Of a DNA stretch of 7,963 nt, positions 1 through 5,459 are shown piece after piece. Position numbers and translations under genes: made by a program. Each line of letters opens with the position of its first letter. Position 1 is the stretch's first letter. This DNA is from Desulfobacterales bacterium (GTDB lineage Bacteria; Desulfobacterota; Desulfobacteria; Desulfobacterales; JAUWMJ01). The stretch covers positions 1 through 7,963 of the forward strand of contig JAUWMJ010000121.1 of NCBI GenBank assembly GCA_030613225.1, read 5' to 3'. The notes beneath the pieces were generated by a model. The model did not search any database. It was not told the DNA's origin and saw only the letters and a list, made by a program, of their open reading frames with translations.

Positions 1-32
1 GACGTGGTTTTAAAAATTGAATAAACTGATAT

Positions 33-38
33 GAGGAA
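33..38 (+). promoter_or_regulatory. Ribosome binding site deciding the topA GTG start
   Basis: GAGGAA lies five bases before the GTG at 44. Together with the conserved N-terminal sequence that follows, it supports a non-ATG start. Confidence 0.75.
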
Positions 39-43
39 CAAAA

Positions 44-2314
44 GTGAGCAAACCTTTAATAGTTGTTGAATCACCAACTAAAATTCGAACCATAAAACAG
101 TATCTTGGCAATAAGTATAATGTAGCCGCAACCGTTGGGCATATAAAAGACCTTCCTGCAAAGGAAATAGGTATTGATGTTGAAAACGATTTCAAAGCAA
201 AATATATAAATATACCCGGAAAGCAAAAGGTTATAAGGACATTAAAACAGGCGGCAGGCAGTGCCACAGACATCTATCTGGCACCTGACCCGGACAGGGA
301 AGGAGAAGCCATTGCGTTCCACGCATCTGAAGTTTTGAAAAAAAAGGGAAGAAAGTTTCACAGGGTCCTTTTTCATGAACTTACAAAAAACGCTATAATA
401 GAAGCAATAGCCTCTCCTAAAAAACTTCATAAAAACAAGTATGAAGCTCAGCAGACACGAAGAATACTCGACAGGCTTGTTGGATACCAGACATCTCCTT
501 TGTTGTGGCGTAAAGTAAAAGGCGGTCTTTCCGCAGGAAGGGTGCAATCTGTTGCCCTGCGAATAATCTGTGAAAGAGAGCGCGCTATCTGGGCTTTTGA
601 ATCTGAAGAATACTGGTCGATAACAGCTCACCTTGAAGGTAACTCTCCTCCTCCTTTCACGGCAAAACTGGTCAAGCAAAAAGGGAAGAAAATTAAAATC
701 CCGGACGAAAAGAAATCCTCTGCTATCGTGAATGAGCTGTCCGGGAAAGACTTTGTTATAGAAAAAGTGTTAAAAAAAACCAGAAAAAGAAACCCTCTGC
801 CCCCTTTCATCACAAGCAAACTGCAACAGGAGTCCATACGAAAACTCAGATTTTCTGCAAGAAAAACCATGATTATAGCCCAGCAGTTGTATGAAGGTGT
901 CGTACTTGGTTCCGGCGAACCTGTCGGACTTATCACATATATGCGAACCGATTCCACCAGGATATCAAAAGAATCCGCAATAGAAGCACTTGAACTGATA
1001 AAAAAGCGTTTCGGAAAAGAATATGCCCCTGATAAACCAAGATTTTTTAAGAATAGAAAAAAGGTTCAGGATGCACATGAGGCGATTCGGCCCACGTCCG
1101 TCTTTAACACACCTGAAAAAGTAGCGTCTCATCTTTCAAAAGAGCAACTCGCTTTATACCGTCTTATATGGCAGCGGTTCGTTGCATCTCAGATGCAGCC
1201 TGCTCTTATCAATCAGGTTGCGGTTTCAATTAAGTCCGGTAACTATCTATTTTCAGCAAACGGGTCTTTAGTTAAATTTCCCGGCTTTATGGCCCTTTAC
1301 ATGTCAGTGGATGAAGCAATTGAAAGTGAAAAGAAAACAAAACTGCTTCCTGAACTTTCAGAAGGCATGATATTAAAACTTTTACAGTTAGAACCCAAAC
1401 AACACTTCACCATGCCTCCTCCAAGGTTTTCAGAAGCATCTTTGGTAAAAGAGCTTGAAGAAAACGGAATAGGCCGCCCCAGCACCTATGCGGCAATCCT
1501 GTCAACAATCCGAGGGAAAGGATATGTCGAGCTCACAAGAGGATATTTCATACCAAACGAACTCGGTTTTATCGTAAACGACCTTCTTGTAGAAAGTTTT
1601 CCGGAAGTATTTGATGTGAAATTTACCGCCAGGATGGAAGATGATTTAGACCGCGTGGAATCTGCTGAAATTAATTCTATCGACATTCTTACCAGCTTCT
1701 ACGGCCCGTTTAAGAAGAAACTGGATGAAGCATCAAAGGGCATGCTCAGCATGAAAGGCGTCGGCCTCCCGACAGGACTGTCATGTCCGCAATGCAACAA
1801 AGAACTCAATATCAAAGTCGGAAAAAACGGACACTTTCTTGCATGCAGCGGGTATCCGGATTGCACTTATTCCAGAGATTATATCCGTGATGAAAAAGGT
1901 AAGATAAAGCCGGTCGAACCCTCCACAGATGAAATTTCTGATAAAGTATGTGAAAAATGCGGCAAACCAATGATATTAAAGACAGGTCGTTATGGAAAAT
2001 TTCTTGCATGCAGTGGCTATCCTGATTGCAAGAACACTCAGTCCGTCAATTCAACAGGTCATGGGAAAAAGACCGGAGTTAAATGTCCCGAAAAGGATTG
2101 TACCGGCGATCTTGTCGAAAGAAAATCCAAAAGAGGGAAAATCTTTTATGGCTGCAGTCGCTTTCCCAAATGCACATTCGCTACATGGGACAAACCCGTT
2201 GATAAGAAATGCCCGGACTGCGGTGCTGCCTTTCTTGCAGAAAAAACAACCAAAAAACATGGCACCGTTCTATCCTGCCTGACCAAAAGTTGTGCTTACC
2301 AGGAAACAAAATAA
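44..2314 (+). CDS. topA: DNA topoisomerase I (type IA), TopA
   Basis: This type IA topoisomerase relaxes negative supercoils by transient single-strand cleavage. The 756-residue protein shows the family order. The N-terminal Toprim domain has LIVVESPTK with Glu9, and the acidic triad Asp82/Asp84/Glu86 in DPDREGE. Next come SAGRVQS near residue 165, the active-site Tyr299 in GLITYMRTDSTR, and GIGRPSTYA near 475. The C-terminus carries four Cys4 zinc-ribbon repeats starting at Cys581, Cys636, Cys681 and Cys723, the last ending at Cys750. The start is GTG at 44, preceded by GAGGAA at 33-38; it gives the canonical N-terminus (MSKPLIVVE) with Glu9 at the same number as in E. coli TopA. The 43 bases upstream are too short to identify a neighbour. 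No convincing terminator lies directly after the stop; the first strong one is the ilv attenuator at 2504-2544. All key residues are present. Confidence 0.98.
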   Translation: MSKPLIVVESPTKIRTIKQYLGNKYNVAATVGHIKDLPAKEIGIDVENDFKAKYINIPGKQKVIRTLKQAAGSATDIYLAPDPDREGEAIAFHASEVLKKKGRKFHRVLFHELTKNAIIEAIASPKKLHKNKYEAQQTRRILDRLVGYQTSPLLWRKVKGGLSAGRVQSVALRIICERERAIWAFESEEYWSITAHLEGNSPPPFTAKLVKQKGKKIKIPDEKKSSAIVNELSGKDFVIEKVLKKTRKRNPLPPFITSKLQQESIRKLRFSARKTMIIAQQLYEGVVLGSGEPVGLITYMRTDSTRISKESAIEALELIKKRFGKEYAPDKPRFFKNRKKVQDAHEAIRPTSVFNTPEKVASHLSKEQLALYRLIWQRFVASQMQPALINQVAVSIKSGNYLFSANGSLVKFPGFMALYMSVDEAIESEKKTKLLPELSEGMILKLLQLEPKQHFTMPPPRFSEASLVKELEENGIGRPSTYAAILSTIRGKGYVELTRGYFIPNELGFIVNDLLVESFPEVFDVKFTARMEDDLDRVESAEINSIDILTSFYGPFKKKLDEASKGMLSMKGVGLPTGLSCPQCNKELNIKVGKNGHFLACSGYPDCTYSRDYIRDEKGKIKPVEPSTDEISDKVCEKCGKPMILKTGRYGKFLACSGYPDCKNTQSVNSTGHGKKTGVKCPEKDCTGDLVERKSKRGKIFYGCSRFPKCTFATWDKPVDKKCPDCGAAFLAEKTTKKHGTVLSCLTKSCAYQETK

Positions 2315-2320
2315 AAAAGC

Positions 2321-2349
2321 TTGACAAGGATTTATCAACTTGTTAAAGG
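2321..2349 (+). promoter_or_regulatory. Putative sigma70-type promoter of the ilv operon
   Basis: A perfect -35 box TTGACA (2321-2326) starts six bases after the topA stop codon. A 17-base spacer leads to TAAAGG (2344-2349), a weak -10 box helped by an upstream TG one base away (2341-2342, extended -10 pattern). Transcription would begin near 2356, about 28 bases before the leader start codon. An imperfect dyad, TTGACAAG / CTTGTTAA (2321-2328 and 2339-2346), covers both boxes and could be an operator. The assignment rests on pattern and position only. Confidence 0.5.
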
Positions 2350-2383
2350 GAGATAACACAACGCAAAAGAGCAAGAAAATATC

Positions 2384-2473
2384 ATGATAAAAATTTTAGC
2401 CATTAACAACCTAATTAGCATAATTATTCTACTCGTAGTAGAGATACTAGTCTACTGCGAGAACCCGGGTTGA
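2384..2473 (+). CDS. ilv operon leader peptide (29 aa, Ile/Leu/Val-rich)
   Basis: This short ORF runs from ATG 2384 to TGA 2471-2473. It encodes 29 residues, of which 8 are Ile, 5 Leu and 3 Val. The densest run is codons 10-19, reading LISIIILLVV (2411-2440); the tail is YCENPG. No ATG, GTG or TTG lies in frame between the upstream stop at 2354 and this ATG, so the start is fixed. The ribosome binding site is weak (AAGAGCAAGAAA-like). The peptide is probably not functional as a protein: its translation is the sensor. Its codons 6-10 form RNA arm 1 of the attenuator, and its stop codon lies inside arm 2, as expected for a ribosome-mediated attenuator of ilv genes (compare the ilvL and ivbL leaders of enterobacteria). 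Three of five Leu codons are CTA, which is scarce in the neighbouring ilvB. I recognise the class, not a named orthologue. Confidence 0.87.
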   Translation: MIKILAINNLISIIILLVVEILVYCENPG

Positions 2474-2503
2474 TAATGGCTTAATATATAATAAATAAAA
2501 AAT

Positions 2504-2544
2504 AAAAACCGTTATCAGCCCGATGCTGATAACGGTTTTTTTTT
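2504..2544 (+). terminator. Intrinsic terminator (attenuator hairpin 3:4)
   Basis: A perfect 16-bp stem (2504-2519 with 2525-2540) has a five-base loop. The stem's 3' end runs into nine consecutive T residues (2536-2544). The 5' arm begins with five A residues, so the structure is also a terminator-like hairpin on the other strand. It lies 31 bases after the leader stop and well before ilvB, which makes it a regulated terminator. It may also stop read-through from topA. Confidence 0.93.
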
Positions 2545-2555
2545 GCTTAATAAAA

Positions 2556-2654
2556 TGTAGCCGTTCACGGCTTGAAACTTGAAATTAGAAATTCGGGAGA
2601 AGGCCAAATTTCCAATTTCTATTTTCTAATTTCAACGTTCCGTGAACGTTTACA
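2556..2654. repeat. 99-bp element with terminal inverted repeats (copy 1)
   Basis: The left end, TGTAGCCGTTCACGG (2556-2570), and the right end, CCGTGAACGTTTACA (2640-2654), are inverted repeats matching at 13 of 15 positions. Inside, TTGAAATTAGAAA (2579-2591) is exactly complementary to TTTCTAATTTCAA (2623-2635). The interior has a 7-bp period: CTTGAAA, CTTGAAA, TTAGAAA from 2571, and ATTTCCA, ATTTCTA, TTTTCTA, ATTTCAA from 2608. There is no coding capacity. A related end occurs between ilvB and ilvN (4538-4559). It is probably a small non-autonomous mobile or REP/MITE-like element, and it lies in the untranslated leader of ilvB downstream of the attenuator. Confidence 0.65.
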
Positions 2655-2789
2655 ATAAAACTTACCATGGACCCGCCTGACGACAGCGGGCAGGGTTTTA
2701 TCCCGCTAAAAGCGGGGCTGATTTTTGATTATTAGTATCTGTGATAATTCCGTGAAAATCCGTGGTAAAAGCTAAAAAAGGATAATGCT

Positions 2790-4475
2790 ATGAAACTGAC
2801 AGGCGCACAAATCATAATGCAAGTATTAAAAGAAGAAGGTGTTGACACGATCTTCGGTTTTCCCGGTGGTGCTGTTATAGATATCTATGATGAACTTGAA
2901 AGAACAGATATACGTCATATACTTGTCCGCCATGAGCAAGGCGCTGTTCATGCCGCAGATGGATATGCAAGGGCCAGTGGAAAAGTCGGCGTCTGTCTGG
3001 TTACTTCCGGTCCCGGTGCAACAAATACCGTTACCGGCATTGCATCCGCCTATATGGATTCCATCCCCCTGGTTATAATCACCGGGCAGGTTCCCACCCA
3101 TCTTATAGGAAATGACGCCTTTCAGGAAGTTGACATTGTGGGAATAACAAGGCCATGCACCAAGCACAACTATCTTGTCAGTAAAACCGAGAATCTTTCC
3201 AGGATTATCAAAGAAGCCTTTTACCTGGCCCGTTCCGGTCGCCCCGGTCCTGTTCTGGTTGATATCCCAAAAGATGTTGCAAACAGACGCATAAGTTATA
3301 AAGGGACAACAAAAGTAAAACTTAAGTCTTACAATCCTACCTACGATCCGAATATACACCAGTTAAAGAAAACAGTAAAACTTATTGAAAATGCCAAAAG
3401 ACCGCTTATTTTCGCCGGTGGTGGTGTTGTCCTTTCAAAGTCTTCCGGTGAACTTACTGAATTTGCGCGTAAAACACAAATTCCTGTAACGACCTCCCTG
3501 ATGGGTCTTGGCGCTTTCCCGGCCACCGACCCCCTGTGGCTCGGCATGATAGGAATGCATGGCACATACAGGGCGAACATGTGCACAGGAGATTGCGACC
3601 TTCTTATTGCTATAGGTGTCAGGTTTGATGACCGTGTTACAGGAAAGACGGACGCCTTTGCCGCCCAGGCTAAAATAGTACATATCGACATTGATCCTAC
3701 ATCCATACGTAAGAATATTCCGGTCTATATCCCCATTGTTGGTGACTGTAAAATCAGCCTTGATCACCTTAACCGTCTCATTGATAATGTCGATCTGGAT
3801 AATGTCAGTAAAAAAAGAGAAAAATGGCTAAATCAAATTGACCAGTGGAAGAGTACAAACCCCCTGGCCTATAACCAGAAAGATGTTATCAAACCGCAAT
3901 ATGTCATCGATAAACTTTACGAGCTTACACAAGGCAAAGCAATTATAACAACCGAGGTGGGACAGAATCAGATGTGGGCGGCCCAGTACTATCATTTTGA
4001 TCAACCCGGCCATTTTATCACTTCCGGTGGTCTGGGCTGCATGGGATTCGGTCTACCTGCGGCGATCGGGGCACAGGTAGCCTGCCCTGGCAAACTTGTC
4101 GTAGATATTGCAGGGGACGGGAGTATTCAAATGAATATACAGGAAATGGCAACCGCCATACAATATTCTCTCCCGGTTAAGGTTGTTATCTTAAATAACG
4201 GGTATCTCGGCATGGTGAGACAATGGCAGGAATTGTTTTATGAGAAGAGATATGCCTCCACATTAATGGAACATACCCCCGACTTTGTAAAACTGGCAGA
4301 GGCTTACGGTGCTCTTGGGTTAAGGGCAACTAAACCCGACGAAGTTGAATCAGTCCTTTCTAAAGGACTCTCTTCCACAAAGACAGTAATCATGGATTTC
4401 CTGGTTGAAAAAGAAGAAAATGTTTATCCAATGGTGCCCGCCGGTGCTCCCATAACAGAGATGCTGCTGGTTTAG
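2790..4475 (+). CDS. ilvB: Acetohydroxyacid synthase (acetolactate synthase), large catalytic subunit
   Basis: The catalytic subunit of AHAS condenses two pyruvates to 2-acetolactate (valine/leucine) or pyruvate with 2-oxobutyrate to 2-aceto-2-hydroxybutyrate (isoleucine), using thiamine diphosphate, Mg2+ and FAD in the cytoplasm. The 561 residues match the usual length. Visible features are the N-terminal TPP domain with FGFPGGAV and catalytic Glu49 in [15 protein letters not shown], the SGPGATN turn, and the AHAS-typical [24 protein letters not shown] stretch (near residues 98-120). A middle domain follows, then the C-terminal TPP/metal motif with GDG at 442-444 and NN at 469-470, and the [10 protein letters not shown] segment. 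The start ATG has AAAGGA seven bases upstream. It is the first structural gene after the attenuator and should depend on it. The gene to ilvN is unusually distant (276 bases). The FAD-binding and AHAS-specific motifs argue against other TPP enzymes such as pyruvate oxidase. Confidence 0.97.
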   Translation: MKLTGAQIIMQVLKEEGVDTIFGFPGGAVIDIYDELERTDIRHILVRHEQGAVHAADGYARASGKVGVCLVTSGPGATNTVTGIASAYMDSIPLVIITGQVPTHLIGNDAFQEVDIVGITRPCTKHNYLVSKTENLSRIIKEAFYLARSGRPGPVLVDIPKDVANRRISYKGTTKVKLKSYNPTYDPNIHQLKKTVKLIENAKRPLIFAGGGVVLSKSSGELTEFARKTQIPVTTSLMGLGAFPATDPLWLGMIGMHGTYRANMCTGDCDLLIAIGVRFDDRVTGKTDAFAAQAKIVHIDIDPTSIRKNIPVYIPIVGDCKISLDHLNRLIDNVDLDNVSKKREKWLNQIDQWKSTNPLAYNQKDVIKPQYVIDKLYELTQGKAIITTEVGQNQMWAAQYYHFDQPGHFITSGGLGCMGFGLPAAIGAQVACPGKLVVDIAGDGSIQMNIQEMATAIQYSLPVKVVILNNGYLGMVRQWQELFYEKRYASTLMEHTPDFVKLAEAYGALGLRATKPDEVESVLSKGLSSTKTVIMDFLVEKEENVYPMVPAGAPITEMLLV

Positions 4476-4478
4476 ACT

Positions 4479-4515
4479 GGATGCTTGCTGGATACTTGAT
4501 ACTGGATGGGGTAAA
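4479..4515. repeat. Degenerate CTGGATA-type short direct repeats
   Basis: Four near-copies of CTGGATG / CTGGATA / TTGATAC / CTGGATG follow the ilvB stop codon with 7-bp or multiple spacing. They are imperfect, and part of the spacer's general 7-bp-period texture. Confidence 0.5.
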
Positions 4516-4537
4516 CAGATTCTTGTATTTTGAACAA

Positions 4538-4715
4538 TGTAACCGGTCGCGGTTGGAAAAAACAAAAAAGCATAAGAGATTTATGGGATCCTCTTTTGGA
4601 GATTTAGATGCAAAAGAATTAATTCAAGAATTGAGATCAATATCCCAAATGCTTCAGTCGTTGCATAGTTCATTGAGAAAACTGTGAACTGTGAACCGGC
4701 AACCGTGAACGGTTA
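4538..4715. repeat. ~178-bp element with terminal inverted repeats (copy 2)
   Basis: TAACCGGTCGCGGTTG (4540-4555) and CAACCGTGAACGGTTA (4700-4715) are inverted repeats matching at 14 of 16 positions. The left end (4538-4559) aligns without gaps to the left end of the element after topA (2556-2577), with the shared pattern TGTA, then RCCG, then CGG, then GAAA. The right end includes 7-bp units CTGTGAA, CTGTGAA, CCGGCAA, CCGTGAA (4682-4709). A short ORF lies between the ends. The element separates ilvB from ilvN, two genes usually adjacent or overlapping, so an insertion is plausible. Confidence 0.55.
4583..4687 (+). pseudogene. Short ORF inside the repeat element; possible helical-bundle remnant
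   Basis: This frame gives 34 residues from ATG 4583 to TGA 4685-4687; the same frame stays open back to an ATG at 4481, which would give 68 residues. The segment after GDLDAKELIQEL is amphipathic and helical in character, with hydrophobic residues spaced as in a bundle helix, and ends SSLRKL. It faintly resembles the C-terminal helix of the small four-helix-bundle (S23/IVP-like) proteins, but I cannot establish homology by eye. The stop codon falls within a CTGTGAA repeat unit. It lies between the inverted ends of the element at 4538-4715, so it may be the decayed cargo of that element. No strong ribosome binding site is visible. It may equally be chance open frame. Confidence 0.22.
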
Positions 4716-4751
4716 TTCAACAATATATCGCTGATAAAAGGAAGAAATGCT

Positions 4752-5240
4752 ATGACAGAAGAAAAACATATTTTTTCCATGCTGGTTGACAACCAGCCTG
4801 GAGTACTTTCAAGAGTAGTTGGATTGTTTAGCGGAAGAGGCTTTAATATTGAAAGCCTGTGTGTTGCTGAAACCATGGAACCTCTTGTATCGCGGATTAC
4901 TATTGTTACAAAGGCGAACAGCCCAGTTATTGAACAAATCGAAAAACAGCTTAACAAGCTTATTAACGTAATTAAAATTCGTGATCTTACAGGACCAAAA
5001 TCTGTCAAGCGGGAAATGGCCCTTATTTGTGTCCAGGCCAAAGCAGAGCACAGGGCTGAGATTTTAAGGATTGTAGATATTTTCAGATGCAATGTTGTTG
5101 ATATAGGTCTGAAACATTACATCATAGAGGTGACCGGTGATGAGGGTAAAATAAAGGCCATATTGAATCTTTTAAAACCCATGGGGATCAAGAAGATCGC
5201 AAGGACAGGGATTATGTCGCTTTTTCGCGAACCGAATTAG
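4752..5240 (+). CDS. ilvN: Acetohydroxyacid synthase, small regulatory subunit
   Basis: This regulatory subunit of AHAS activates the IlvB catalytic subunit and confers valine feedback inhibition in characterised members. At 162 residues it has the IlvH-like length (about 160), longer than the ~96-residue E. coli IlvN. An N-terminal ACT domain is visible from residue 6: FSMLVDNQPGVLSRVVGLF, then SGRGFNIESL, the typical glycine-containing loop and second helix of the effector site. A second half (from about residue 78, REMALICVQA) forms the C-terminal ACT-like domain. The start ATG follows GGAAG with about seven bases between. The bases around the start (AATGCTATGA) are nearly identical to those at ilvB, suggesting similar initiation. 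The gene lies between ilvB and ilvC, in the usual ilvBNC order. The symbol ilvH would serve equally. Confidence 0.95.
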   Translation: MTEEKHIFSMLVDNQPGVLSRVVGLFSGRGFNIESLCVAETMEPLVSRITIVTKANSPVIEQIEKQLNKLINVIKIRDLTGPKSVKREMALICVQAKAEHRAEILRIVDIFRCNVVDIGLKHYIIEVTGDEGKIKAILNLLKPMGIKKIARTGIMSLFREPN

Positions 5241-5329
5241 TGCCCTTCCATAAATGGCTATTTTTCCAAAAAATCCCCATTTCCCTGGCGGGCATAGTCG
5301 TCAGATTAAGAGAAAAATAGATTATTATC

Positions 5330-5434
5330 GTTAACAATTATCAATTCACAGTTGACAATTATTTGTCTTTAAAAATGTATTTATTAAAATCAAATTGTGA
5401 ATTGTGAATAGCTAATTACGAATTGTCAATTAAA
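5330..5434. repeat. Two opposed arrays of degenerate AT-rich heptamers
   Basis: The left array runs GTTAACA, ATTATCA, ATTCACA, GTTGACA, ATTATTT (5330-5364). The right array runs AATTGTG, AATTGTG, AATAGCT, AATTACG, AATTGTC, AATTAAA (5393-5434). The arms are partly complementary: TTGACAATT at 5352-5360 is the exact complement of AATTGTCAA at 5421-5429, and AATTCACA (5343-5350) is that of TGTGAATT. The unit sequence differs from the other spacers but the 7-bp period and inverted layout are the same. Confidence 0.65.
5352..5381 (+). promoter_or_regulatory. Possible internal promoter for ilvC
   Basis: A perfect TTGACA (5352-5357) is followed after 18 bases by TGTATT (5376-5381), four of six matches to TATAAT. 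It would start transcription about 70 bases before ilvC and bypass the upstream attenuator. The -35 box is part of a repeat unit in AT-rich DNA, so a chance match is quite possible. Confidence 0.3.
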
Positions 5435-5459
5435 AAACTTTAAAATTAAGGAGAACGTT

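Larger units (their letters stand above)
2384..2544 (+). promoter_or_regulatory. Translation-coupled attenuator of the ilv operon
   Basis: Three mutually exclusive pairings can be read. Arm 1 (2398-2411) pairs with arm 2 (2468-2481): 14 positions with one A-A mismatch. Arm 2 extended (2466-2479) pairs with arm 3 (2509-2522): 14 contiguous pairs, two of them G-U; this is the antiterminator. Arm 3 (2504-2519) pairs with arm 4 (2525-2540): the 16-bp terminator. An extra hairpin, 2432-2442 with 2451-2461 (11 bp, one G-U), sits between arms 1 and 2 and could pause polymerase. Inferred mechanism: a ribosome stalled on the Ile/Leu/Val codons just after arm 1 masks it, so 2:3 forms and ilvBNC-cimA is transcribed. 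A ribosome reaching the stop codon covers arm 2, so 3:4 forms and transcription stops. Pairings are seen directly; function is inferred from the known trp/ilv paradigm. Confidence 0.85.
2315..2789. other. 475-base intergenic region, topA to ilvB
   Basis: No gene of ordinary length is present. In order it holds a promoter-like site (2321-2349), the leader peptide and attenuator (2384-2544), a 99-bp inverted-repeat element (2556-2654), and GC-rich hairpin sequence. That hairpin sequence includes CCCGCT / AGCGGG at 2702-2707 and 2711-2716 with a three-base loop. An AT-rich stretch with CCGTG repeats then runs to the ilvB ribosome binding site. Confidence 0.85.
5241..5459. other. Intergenic region ilvN-ilvC with 7-bp repeats and hairpin
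   Basis: After ilvN, AAATGG (5252-5257) and CCATTT (5277-5282) enclose an inner ATTTTT / AAAAAT stem. This makes a weak hairpin without a trailing T tract, so I do not call it a terminator. The rest is AT-rich repeat sequence leading to a strong AAGGAG (5448-5453) six bases before the ilvC ATG. Confidence 0.7.

Noticed and set aside
1..24. Eight in-frame codons ending in TAA before topA, possibly the tail of an upstream gene such as dprA
   Set aside because: Eight codons carry no recognisable motif; the dprA-topA neighbourhood is only a common arrangement.
242..957. Minus-strand open frames across topA
   Set aside because: They lie opposite strongly conserved topA coding sequence, have no ribosome binding sites and resemble no family.
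1992..2282. Plus-strand 96-codon frame overlapping the end of topA
   Set aside because: It is a shadow of the zinc-ribbon region of topA, whose own frame holds all the conserved cysteines.
2702..2728. CCCGCT / AGCGGG hairpin followed later by ATTTTT as a second terminator
   Set aside because: The T run is several bases away from the stem and interrupted; a terminator here would block ilvB regardless of the attenuator.
5252..5282. Hairpin after ilvN as an intrinsic terminator
   Set aside because: The stem is interrupted and followed by CCCTGG rather than T residues.
5254..5334. 26-codon ORF after ilvN as a second leader peptide
   Set aside because: It has no ribosome binding site, no run of Ile/Leu/Val codons (only scattered Ile) and no alternative hairpins or terminator downstream.
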